From Verrucomicrobia bacterium UBA3761 (lineage in GTDB: Bacteria; Verrucomicrobiota; Kiritimatiellia; RFP12; UBA1067), in the NCBI GenBank assembly GCA_002371135.1, contig DFGB01000078.1:1-32369 (forward strand): a stretch of 32,369 nt of DNA, written 5' to 3'. Shown in pieces: positions 17,771 to 24,812 of this stretch. A program made the translations under genes and the position numbers. Below the pieces are notes generated by a model. That model saw nothing but the letters and a program-made list of their open reading frames with translations. It did no database searches and was not told the origin of the DNA. Positions within the stretch are counted from its first letter, which is position 1, and every line of letters begins with the position of its first letter.

Positions 17771-18376
17771 TCAACTTCTAATTAACAGTCTATTGATCAA
17801 CTCTCCATCCGCAGGAGCGAAATCCATATCGTCCATTTCTTCGCGTGATACCCAACGAATCTGCTGATGCTCCAGGGTCTTTGGGGTTGAGCCTGCTGTG
17901 AGTGAACATGATATGAGAGTAAGACGGATTGTCTTTTCGGGATATTTGTGTATGACAGAATCGATTATGTGTTCATTCTCTATTTCAAGGTCAATCTCTT
18001 CGCGGCATTCACGCGCAAGAGCCCGTTCCGGTGTTTCACCGGGTTCTATCTTGCCGCCAATGAACTCCCACAATCCGCCCTGCGACTTGTTCGCCGCGCG
18101 CTGACCGACAAGATATCGATCGCCGTCTTTTATGATGGCTCCAACTACTTCGATTATAGACCCTACCGCCATCTTTATGCCCAAAATTACCGACCTCGAC
18201 AAGCCTCTTTTTTCCATCTGCTGATAAATCTTTTCAGCAAACTCATCAGAAACATCAGCCTTTGAAAGCAGTTTTAATACATCGTCTTTCCTTGTTGAAA
18301 GATTCTTGGGGAATTTCGCACGGCAGCGTTCAGCACAGTCAGCGTATTCGTCCCAAGTGCTTTTTACGAGTCGCAT
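17771..18376 (-). CDS. Nudix hydrolase (MutT/CTP-pyrophosphohydrolase-like)
   Basis: 201 aa. The Nudix box is complete at about 107-129: GGKIEPGETPERALARECRE followed by EI, giving the G-x5-E-x7-RE-x2-EE pattern. The preceding VVGAIIKDGDRYLVGQR and LWEFIGG are typical of enzymes that cleave oxidised or non-canonical nucleoside triphosphates. Residues 1-70 form a helical extension that I do not recognise; a shorter start at MAVGSIIEVV would give a standard Nudix length, but neither site has a Shine-Dalgarno. Confidence 0.85.
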   Translation of the reverse strand: MRLVKSTWDEYADCAERCRAKFPKNLSTRKDDVLKLLSKADVSDEFAEKIYQQMEKRGLSRSVILGIKMAVGSIIEVVGAIIKDGDRYLVGQRAANKSQGGLWEFIGGKIEPGETPERALARECREEIDLEIENEHIIDSVIHKYPEKTIRLTLISCSLTAGSTPKTLEHQQIRWVSREEMDDMDFAPADGELINRLLIRS

Positions 18377-18714
18377 TATATAATGGCCTCACAAGTCAAT
18401 ATCGCCTGGGCTCGCACCCAGGGCAGCCGCATTTACTTTAACGCAAAGGGCGCAAAGAATCCGCATTAGAATCGGCAAAAGCCGCACTCGATATGCTCGT
18501 CAAGTTGCCGATTCTCAATGCGGGCCTTGTGCAAATGCCGAAAAACAAGGCATGCTTTGCGACCTTTGCGTTCAATGCTGAATCGCCATGTTCTCCGGCG
18601 CAAGAGCTGCGCTTCGCAGAGTATCAAGGCATCGCAATCTCTAGCCTACGGACTGTTCAAGTGCAGATGAAACTTGATTCAGGCTGTAATTGCAGTCTTG
18701 CCGGGAAGAATTCG
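18377..18714. other. Non-coding stretch between Nudix gene and peptide genes
   Basis: No gene that I can support. It holds the nested inverted repeat 18440-18572; the remainder (18573-18714) has no feature I can name. A longer frame covering 18641-18937 on the minus strand lacks a ribosome site and conflicts with two short frames that have good ones. Confidence 0.55.
18440..18572. repeat. Nested inverted repeat of the CGCAAAG family
   Basis: Outer arms AACGCAAAGGGCGCAAAG (18440-18457) and CTTTGCGACCTTTGCGTT (18555-18572) differ at one position. Inner arms CCGCATTAGAATCGGCAA (18461-18478) and TTGCCGATTCTCAATGCGG (18505-18523) pair with one bulge. A third small stem CCTTGT/ACAAGG lies at 18525-18550. 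Confidence 0.75.
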
Positions 18715-18828
18715 TCATTTCAAGAGTTTCTGTCCTGCCACTGCGACCGAGAGAATAGCGCCAGCTGCCTTTGCCGCTTTCACAACCCCGTTGAAATATC
18801 CAGTCATAAATCTGCAAAATGCATTCAT
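18715..18828 (-). CDS. 37-aa hydrophobic/amphipathic peptide downstream of the CRISPR array
   Basis: Peptide starts MNAFCRFMTGYF and continues through VVKAAKAAGAILSVAVAG to QKLLK. The strong site AGGAGGCGGGAG sits directly before ATG 18828. It follows the 40-aa peptide gene with a 12-nt gap, so both are probably made from promoter A. The composition (alternating Lys with Ala/Val/Leu) suggests an amphipathic or membrane-seeking helix. No family recognised. Confidence 0.6.
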   Translation of the reverse strand: MNAFCRFMTGYFNGVVKAAKAAGAILSVAVAGQKLLK

Positions 18829-18840
18829 CTCCCGCCTCCT

Positions 18841-18963
18841 TTACTTTGAATGCTTGATCAAGTATACAATGCCCCAAACCGCCAATCCTATGGCGGTGGC
18901 AATGCCAAAAGCTTCGCCTGTGTTTTCTATCGCGCAAGACTGATGTACGGTAAAGCCATTCAT
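18841..18963 (-). CDS. 40-aa single-helix membrane peptide
   Basis: Begins MNGFTVHQSCAIENTG, followed by a membrane helix (FGIATAIGLAVWGIVYLI) and a basic tail KHSK. It has an AAGGAG Shine-Dalgarno 7 nt before ATG 18963 and a -10 element (TATACT, minus strand, 18990-18995) with about 20 nt of leader. It lies just past the leader-distal end of the CRISPR array on the same strand. Function unknown; candidates are a membrane effector, a small regulator, or a toxin-like peptide. Confidence 0.7.
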   Translation of the reverse strand: MNGFTVHQSCAIENTGEAFGIATAIGLAVWGIVYLIKHSK

Positions 18964-18989
18964 TTTTGTGCTCCTTGTATGTGGCGCAT

Positions 18990-19044
18990 AGTATAGCAAA
19001 ATTCGACGCGGAAAAGGCAAAACGGATATACGGAGATATCCGCC
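18990..19044 (-). promoter_or_regulatory. Promoter A with tandem CGGATATC box
   Basis: Minus strand: box CGGATATCTCCGTATATCCG (19023-19042), then a TTGCCT -35-like element, 19 nt, and TGC-TATACT (-10 at 18990-18995). The box-to--10 distance is 27 nt. It drives the two peptide genes. The same arrangement is seen at 23236-23291 and 31092-31145. Confidence 0.65.
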
Positions 19045-19103
19045 TTGCATAGGAGAGTTATAGCCTCTCGCCCTCGCCACCACCAACTGCAGGAGCTGGA
19101 GCA

Positions 19104-19140
19104 CGCAATTACCCTAGAACTCGAATAGGGCGATTAATAT
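19104..19140 (-). repeat. Decayed terminal CRISPR repeat
   Basis: The right half (CGAATAGGGCGATTAATAT) matches the array repeat at 16 of 19 positions and the left part keeps CAATT. It is followed by a 35-nt interval (19141-19175) of normal spacer length and then the first intact repeat, which shares its variant C. It marks the leader-distal end of the array. Confidence 0.7.
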
Positions 19141-19175
19141 GTCAATGTGCCCTCGATTTCTAAATCAGAATCGTC

Positions 19176-21502
19176 GTCTCAATTGCCTTTCGGCGAACAG
19201 GGCGATTCATATGAAAGTCGACTGTCTTAGCAGCAAGTACGATGTTGCGGTCTCAATTGCCTTTCGGCGAACAGGGTGATTCATATGAGGAGGTCGACTG
19301 CACCCGCACCGCGATAGAGCGTCGCTGTCTCAATTGCCTTTCGGCGAACAGGGTGATTCATATTTGCAATCACGTTTTCAAACGGATCGTGCGAGTGTGG
19401 TGTCTCAATTGCCTTTCGGCGAACAGGGTGATTCATATTGCAGCTGCGGCAGCAGCCTGGTGGTTCCTCAAGGATGAGTCTCAATTGCCTTTCGGCGAAC
19501 AGGGTGATTCATATCGCAAGGAAGACGAAGTGGCTAAGGTCACGGAGGATGAAGTCTCAATTGCCTTTCGGCGAACAGGGTGATTCATATGACAGCGACG
19601 CCACGAACGACCATGGCAAGAGTGGCGGACGTCTCAATTGCCTTTCGGCGAACAGGGTGATTCATATCGACGAAAGCGGAACTTCAGGACGAAGTCGAGG
19701 CGTTGGTCTCAATTGCCTTTCGGCGAACAGGGTGATTCATATCTTGAGACAAGACAGGGCTGAGCTTCGCAAACTCGGTCTCAATTGCCTTTCGGCGAAC
19801 AGGGTGATTCATATTTCAACGGTTACGTCAAGTTGCTCGTGTCCTACGCCACGGCGGTCTCAATTGCCTTTCGGCGAACAGGGTGATTCATATTACATGA
19901 TGGCCTCGTCCGAGCCGCCCGAGGGCAACAAGTCTCAATTGCCTTTCGGCGAACAGGGTGATTCATATTACGTCCGTTGCGCTCACATTTACATACTACG
20001 ACCCGATGGTCTCAATTGCCTTTCGGCGAACAGGGTGATTCATATTTGGCTGGAAATTGGCGGAGAATCCGCAGACGGTTGGCATGAAGTCTCAATTGCC
20101 TTTCGGCGAACAGGGTGATTCATATCGGCGAGCAGAAGCGCGGCCAGTTCGCCGCCGCGCCGGAAGTCCGGGTCTCAATTGCCTTTCGGCGAACAGGGTG
20201 ATTCATATTACGAGAACGCGAACGAGTGGGCCGAAGAGGTCGCTAAGTCTCAATTGCCTTTCGGCGAACAGGGTGATTCATATTCTACAACCGCCGTCAC
20301 AAGGACAGTACTATCGGAGTGAGGGTCTCAATTGCCTTTCGGCGAACAGGGTGATTCATATGACGCGTGGGGGGACTTCATAGACGCATATGTCGTTGAA
20401 GTCTCAATTGCCTTTCGGCGAACAGGGTGATTCATATACCCAGCTACGCTGCTGGGTTCGTTGCAGGCGCTGTGTCTCAATTGCCTTTCGGCGAACAGGG
20501 TGATTCATATTGGAGAGGGGAACGAACAGCTTCCTCCTCCGCCCGAGTGTCTCAATTGCCTTTCGGCGAACAGGGTGATTCATATTGTAGAAACCTCCAA
20601 GGCGCACACCCTTTCTGCCACAGTTTAACTTATCTATCATTTCTTCGAGCGTAATCTCGCGCCGCTCCTGACGGCGCACGGACTTCGGCTCGTAGACCGT
20701 GCTCACCGCGCAGAAAGAGCACAGACCGATTACCATGATTGCGACGTTTGCCGCAATTAGAATCCACCACCACACCTTACTCATTTGACCTCCTTGTTTT
20801 TCCTGTTTTTAATGTAGTCCTTTTTGTTGATGAGATAGAACAGGTCGCAACACAATTTGAACCCGCCCAACTCATGCTTCATGTTGCGCACGACGTGTTC
20901 GGACATGAGCAAGAGCATTTCCCACACCTCGTGGTCTCAATTGCCTTTCGGCGAACAGGGTGATTCATATGGCGAAGGCGGCAATCAAGGCGCTCGCCAA
21001 GCCCGCCAAGTCTCAATTGCCTTTCGGCGAACAGGGTGATTCATATTCGGTGCAATCGACAAAACACTCAACACATCGTTCTTCAAGCGGTCTCAATTGC
21101 CTTTCGGCGAACAGGGTGATTCATATTGGTCCGAATGGTGTCCGAAGCATCGGCCAAATTAGATGTCTCAATTGCCTTTCGGCGAACAGGGTGATTCATA
21201 TCAAAATGAGGTTGGCTGAAAAATTCTGCGACTTCAGGAGTCTCAATTGCCTTTCGGCGAACAGGGTGATTCATATATCCGCAGATTGCGGATAGCAGGG
21301 TCTTCAAGTTGGCGTCTCAATTGCCTTTCGGCGAACAGGGTGATTCATATCCGTAATCACGATGAGCGGCATCGCTCCGAGCAACTATGGTCTCAATTGC
21401 CTTTCGGCGAACAGGGTGATTCATATAGAGGCTGTGAAAATAGTCAAGGCAGAATATCCTGCGTTGTCTCAATTGCCTTTCGGCGAACAGGGTGATTCAT
21501 AT
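19176..21502 (-). CRISPR. CRISPR array, 27 repeats of 37 nt
   Basis: On the plus strand each repeat begins GTCTCAATTGCC and ends GGTGATTCATAT. Repeat starts are 19176, 19250, 19327, 19402, 19478, 19554, 19631, 19706, 19778, 19857, 19932, 20009, 20089, 20172, 20247, 20325, 20401, 20474, 20549, then 20934, 21010, 21090, 21165, 21240, 21314, 21390 and 21466. There are 25 spacers of 35-46 nt plus one 348-nt interval. Transcription is inferred to be on the minus strand: there the repeat ends ATTGAGAC, close to the common 8-nt crRNA handle ATTGAAAC, cas1-cas2 lie upstream on that strand, and repeat decay is at the opposite end. The only variant intact repeat is the first (GGGCGATT). A GCC-GAAA-GGC mini-stem lies inside the repeat. 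Confidence 0.97.
20586..20933 (-). other. 348-nt oversized interval inside the CRISPR array
   Basis: It lies exactly between two perfect repeats (ending 20585, starting 20934). On the minus strand it holds the 3' part of one frame (from HEVWEMLLLMSEHVVRNMK to KNRKNKEVK, stop) overlapping by ATGA a second frame starting MSKVWWWILIAANVAIMV at 20784 with a perfect AAGGAGGTCAA site. The second frame has no stop before the repeat. Both genes are cut by the interval edges, as expected of a captured piece of a compact, phage-like operon. No repeat remnants are seen inside. Confidence 0.75.
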
Positions 21503-21674
21503 TGTATCATATTTTCATGCAGGCAGGCAATGCGTAACTTTGGCTGTTTTGACGGCTGACGAGATACAAAGCGAAGAACAGGGCGCATTGAATTGACACA
21601 TCCACATTTTCCCAGGTTTTTCGTAAAATCGCCCTTGACGGCTGAGGCCGGTTTTAGGTGTCTTTCGTCTGCCG
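21503..21674 (-). promoter_or_regulatory. CRISPR leader
   Basis: 172 nt between the newest repeat and cas2. It has three copies of TTGACGGC(T/A)GA: plus-strand 21547-21564 and 21634-21648, and minus-strand 21661-21680, the last reaching over the cas2 stop codon. The first and third form an inverted pair matching at 16 of 18 positions. No convincing -10/-35 pair could be fixed. The leader role is inferred from position and array polarity. Confidence 0.6.
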
Positions 21675-21947
21675 TCAAAAGACATACGTGTGCCGAAGCT
21701 CGGCACGCTCGACATTACCTAGAGTTGTTATCTTCCGCCTGTCTATCAATCCGATTGGATAGTTTATGATGGAATCAGTCTCTTGAACGATGCTTTCCAG
21801 TTTTAACCAGAACTCTTGAAACCGACAATCATCGAGATTGCACTCGAAGACGCTCTTTTCCACCCGCACCCCGTAATCTTCGCAAATTCGCGCCACTCTT
21901 CGCAGACGTTTGGCGCTTGCAATATCATATGCAATTAGATGAAGCAT
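21675..21947 (-). CDS. cas2: CRISPR-associated endonuclease Cas2
   Basis: 90 aa, usual Cas2 length. The ferredoxin-like start MLHLIAYDIASAKRLRRVA carries the conserved Asp (D8), followed by YGVRVEKSVFECNL. Cas2 bridges two Cas1 dimers in the spacer-integration complex. It begins 12 nt after cas1 with a GAGGTGG site. Its stop codon overlaps a leader motif. Confidence 0.95.
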   Translation of the reverse strand: MLHLIAYDIASAKRLRRVARICEDYGVRVEKSVFECNLDDCRFQEFWLKLESIVQETDSIINYPIGLIDRRKITTLGNVERAELRHTYVF

Positions 21948-21959
21948 GCCACCTCGCCA

Positions 21960-22961
21960 TTACGCCACCGTAAAGAATTCCATAGAACCATGCCCTTCTA
22001 CCATTCTGACGAAACGGCAAACTGTATCGCCGATTATGTTCCGTCGCGACATTTCGCCCTTCTCCGTCTTCCTTCGCCTTTCTAGCATTTCGTCGAATGC
22101 CATGAACACGATTTTGCGTCCTTCTTCATTCAGATAGACGCCGCCAGCATCCAGACGTCGAAAGTGTTCCGCCGTGCGTATTCTCCGGTGATTCAGCAAA
22201 TCGAGTACGAGCCTGTCGGCCCAGGCAGGCCGAAACGAATCCATCAAGTCCAGCGCGAGCGCCGGGGAGCGGTCGAATCCGCAGTGAAAGAATCCGGCCG
22301 ATGCGTCAAGTCCATGCGCGCGAATTGCAGAAGTGAAAATATTGGCCAGCAGAGTATATACGAACGACAGAAGGGCGTTAGCCTCATCGCGTGGCGGACG
22401 GCGCGAGCGCCTGACGAACGGGACGTCGGGAGGAAAGAAGCGCGCAAGCAAACTGAAGTACTCATTTGCCGCCATTCCCTCGAGTCCCCGCAAGGATTTC
22501 GCCGTATCCAAAAACGCAACTTCGCTTTTCAGTGCCGAAAGCGCCATCCATGCCGGAACATTTGCGAGACAAACGCCTCTTTCCGCCGAGAGACGCTGGA
22601 TGGTCCGGCGGGCGTTTGTAAGTTTGGCCGCGATTACATCGCGGATCATTTGCAACGCCCGCGCAGGATCACCCACGCATTTATACTGACGTATGCGCCT
22701 TTGAGCATGAAAACCGGAATCGCCATCCATCATCCCTCTCCAGCGTCCGCCATGTGTAAGAAAGGAACATGGGATGCCAAGATCCATAAACTTCGCAAGC
22801 ACCGGAAAAGTTATCGCCGGCTGCCCGGCCACGATGACACGTTCCACATTCGCGAGCGACACCCGTCTGAACGAATCACAGTCGGCATGCTCATGTATCA
22901 CGAGATGGTTTGACTCGAGCTTGACGCTCAAGGAATCTTTATTCAATACCAGTGTTGCCAT
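21960..22961 (-). CDS. cas1: CRISPR-associated endonuclease Cas1
   Basis: 333 aa. It integrates prespacers at the leader-proximal repeat. The metal site is intact: E161 (RGLEGMAAN), H226 (AGFFHCGFD) and D238/D241 (ALALDLMDSFRP). A TTG at 23045 would extend the frame but overlaps the peptide gene upstream. ATG 22961 (MATLVLNKDSLSVKLESNHL) matches the family start and has GGGAGG nearby. It sits 52 nt after the 42-aa peptide gene, probably in one transcript. Confidence 0.95.
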   Translation of the reverse strand: MATLVLNKDSLSVKLESNHLVIHEHADCDSFRRVSLANVERVIVAGQPAITFPVLAKFMDLGIPCSFLTHGGRWRGMMDGDSGFHAQRRIRQYKCVGDPARALQMIRDVIAAKLTNARRTIQRLSAERGVCLANVPAWMALSALKSEVAFLDTAKSLRGLEGMAANEYFSLLARFFPPDVPFVRRSRRPPRDEANALLSFVYTLLANIFTSAIRAHGLDASAGFFHCGFDRSPALALDLMDSFRPAWADRLVLDLLNHRRIRTAEHFRRLDAGGVYLNEEGRKIVFMAFDEMLERRRKTEKGEMSRRNIIGDTVCRFVRMVEGHGSMEFFTVA

Positions 22962-23013
22962 ATCCCTCCCATGGTGTGTGCACAATCGCAGGAGAACCGG
23001 ACCATGCCCATCC

Positions 23014-23142
23014 TCAGCCGCAGCCTTTGAGAAGAACAATTGCAATCACGACAAAGACCACAACCCCCGCCCAGCTGAAATCCTCGTCTCTGTGGACGTG
23101 CACCCATTCTCCGCGTTTTGCATGAATATGACGATGTTTCAT
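23014..23142 (-). CDS. 42-aa membrane peptide upstream of cas1
   Basis: A His/Arg-rich head (MKHRHIHAKRGEWVHVHRDE) is followed by one membrane helix (WAGVVVFVVIAIVLL) and a KGCG tail. AAGGAG lies 7 nt before ATG 23142, so the frame is well supported although short. It is the first gene after promoter B and precedes cas1-cas2. It resembles the 40-aa peptide past the array in size, single helix and promoter but not in sequence. The histidines could bind metal; function unknown. Confidence 0.7.
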   Translation of the reverse strand: MKHRHIHAKRGEWVHVHRDEDFSWAGVVVFVVIAIVLLKGCG

Positions 23143-23235
23143 AACGGCACTCCTTTCTCGTTTTTCGTTTTTACCTGGCCGTGCGTTTTGGCAACTCGCC
23201 TCGCCCGCGCGGCCTTCAGCATCGAAGACGCGGAT

Positions 23236-23291
23236 ATTATCGCATATTCGGGCTTGGACATGTCAAAGGCGGACATCCGCAGATATCCGCC
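23236..23291 (-). promoter_or_regulatory. Promoter B with tandem CGGATATC box
   Basis: Minus strand: CGGATATCTGCGGATGTCCG (23270-23289, flanked by GG and CC), TTGACA (23261-23266), 19 nt, extended -10 TGC-GATAAT (23236-23241). It precedes the 42-aa peptide, cas1 and cas2, with a leader of about 87 nt. The long 19-nt spacing suggests an activator-dependent promoter. Confidence 0.65.
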
Positions 23292-23305
23292 TCGAGCTTT
23301 GCCGA

Positions 23306-24478
23306 TCACACGTAATCGCGTTCATCTTGATAACATCGCCCTGGTCTGATCTGCTCCAGCCGGTTCGGCAGCATCCGAAGAGCCTTGTCGCCGGTTACCA
23401 GCGAAATGCTTCCGTTTTTCACACGATCGACGACGATGTCGTCTGGATACTGGTAGTTGATGGCGCACAGGAGCGCGCGCCCCATTGCGCCGCCAATCTG
23501 TCTGCGTATATTCTCGAGTTTCTGAACATGATCTTGATAGACGCCGCCAGCCTTGCACTCTATCAAAGTCAGCACGTAGCCATCTGTAAACGCGAGGTCG
23601 ATTTCCTGGGCGCTTTTGTCGCCGTCGCCATCCGCATACGCAAGCGACACGGCCGAGCACAGGTCCATGAAATCGGCGCTTTTCCGGCTGTCGGCAAATT
23701 GCAAAAGCAGCCACTCCTCGAACCATTCACCGGCGCCGAACCTGGCGGCCTCCCTCCAGTCGCAGCCATTCGTCGGGAAAACGGCTTCCCATGCACGCGC
23801 CAACGACTCCTCTTTTTTGTTTCCGCGGCGCGGGTTCAGAATCTGCCTTGCCGCTTCGCGATAGCATGGCGGTGGAGACCTCTTCTGGTTCTGGTATTTC
23901 TTTTCCGTGGCTTCGCTGAAATCCCTGACAACCCTTCTCACCCAGTCTTTGTTCAGCCAAAAAAGCTTCACGAGTTCCCTGCGCGCCTCCGTTAAATCGT
24001 CGCTACGCTTCACCTTACCTTGAATCCTGTAGTTCCCGAGTGTCGCGAACTCGTCGACTGATTCAAAAACCTTCGGCATCGGCAATTTCCAATAGCCTTC
24101 CGAGAAGAAGGAGATTGCCCTCTCCTGCGTGTCAAGATAGAACGGTACGCAGTTTCTTTCGCGGCAGAAATCCAATGCCGCTGCGAACATGGGCTTCGTT
24201 CCTCCTGTCAGATTCACGCCGATGCGTCCATCGCGCAGTTCCGGAATTCCAGCCAGCGCGGCCTTTATTTCCGCATAGTCTGTTGCAGGGACCTCGACAT
24301 GCCGGATTGCCAGTTCATTGAATGCGCAGACTTGTGATAGAAGCCTGTATTGCGGTTTTGTTTTTGTCGTGGTCAGTAGAATATGCAACGGAGCTTCGGA
24401 GAGCTTTACGGCCATATAGTTTGGCACAGTCTGCTCGCCGGCGAGATGGATGACGGCATCGAACTGCAGTTCTTGCAT
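23306..24478 (-). CDS. card1: Card1/Can2-type CARF-nuclease effector
   Basis: 390 aa. The N-terminal CARF domain (about 1-145) has the ligand loop VNLTGGTKPM at 88-97. The C-terminal PD-(D/E)XK nuclease shows EWFEEWL near 251, EIDLAF at 292-297 (D294) and LIECKAG at 305-311 (E307, K309). The family (DUF1887) is activated by cyclic tetra-adenylate made by Cas10 and degrades single-stranded RNA and DNA or nicks DNA. ATG 24478 (MQELQFDAVIHLAG) is chosen over 24508 because AAAGGAA precedes it. A 334-bp gap separates it from cmr1, so it may have its own promoter. Confidence 0.9.
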   Translation of the reverse strand: MQELQFDAVIHLAGEQTVPNYMAVKLSEAPLHILLTTTKTKPQYRLLSQVCAFNELAIRHVEVPATDYAEIKAALAGIPELRDGRIGVNLTGGTKPMFAAALDFCRERNCVPFYLDTQERAISFFSEGYWKLPMPKVFESVDEFATLGNYRIQGKVKRSDDLTEARRELVKLFWLNKDWVRRVVRDFSEATEKKYQNQKRSPPPCYREAARQILNPRRGNKKEESLARAWEAVFPTNGCDWREAARFGAGEWFEEWLLLQFADSRKSADFMDLCSAVSLAYADGDGDKSAQEIDLAFTDGYVLTLIECKAGGVYQDHVQKLENIRRQIGGAMGRALLCAINYQYPDDIVVDRVKNGSISLVTGDKALRMLPNRLEQIRPGRCYQDERDYV

Positions 24479-24812
24479 TTTAGTTCCTTTCCTTTTGTTG
24501 CGGTCCACTACAACACAATATAAATCTCACCTGAGAGGCGCTGAGACGCTGAGTTATCAGATGATTTTCTTGGTTTTTATGGTGTGTCAAATCAAAATAG
24601 AATATGACAAAACTTCACTACAATGCTTAACACAGAGGCACAGAGTTACAGAGTAGCACAGAAACATTGAATTTATTGGGCTTGATTGTCGCTAAAAAGA
24701 ATTAGCGGGCCTTGCAAATAAAAAGAGTTGTGGATAAACTAGTTGTTTGAAAGCACTGCAAAACGCTAATAAACTCTGTGTCTATGTGTATAAGAGGATC
24801 TGCGCGAGATTT
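24479..24812. other. Non-coding stretch between cmr1 and the Card1 gene
   Basis: AT-richer than its surroundings. It holds a CACAGAG element: AACACAGAGGCACAGAG from about 24629, with partial mirror words AAACTCTGTGTCTATGTG at 24771-24788. CTGAGA/GCTGAG words lie at 24531-24553. TTGACA and TATATT occur on the minus strand but at poor spacing, so no promoter is called. It breaks the Cmr operon from the effector gene. Confidence 0.55.

Noticed and set aside
18641..18937. 98-aa minus-strand frame near the array
   Set aside because: No ribosome site, and it overlaps two short frames in another phase that each have a strong one.
18715..18963. Type I toxin-antitoxin (hok-like) pair
   Set aside because: Peptide size fits, but no antisense RNA promoter or complementary region could be identified.
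20586..20933. Accessory cas gene between two separate arrays
   Set aside because: Both frames are truncated at the exact repeat borders and the repeats on each side are identical, so a captured fragment fits better.
19242..21559. Several open frames across the CRISPR array encoding repeated LNCLSANRVIHI or SQLPFGEQGDSY blocks
   Set aside because: They are translations of the 37-nt repeat, which is open in several frames; no real protein is implied.
22962..23045. TTG start extending Cas1 by 28 residues
   Set aside because: It overlaps the peptide gene, and the family N-terminus begins at MATLVLNKDS.
24580..24600. TTGACA on the minus strand as promoter of the Card1 gene
   Set aside because: No -10 at acceptable spacing could be found.
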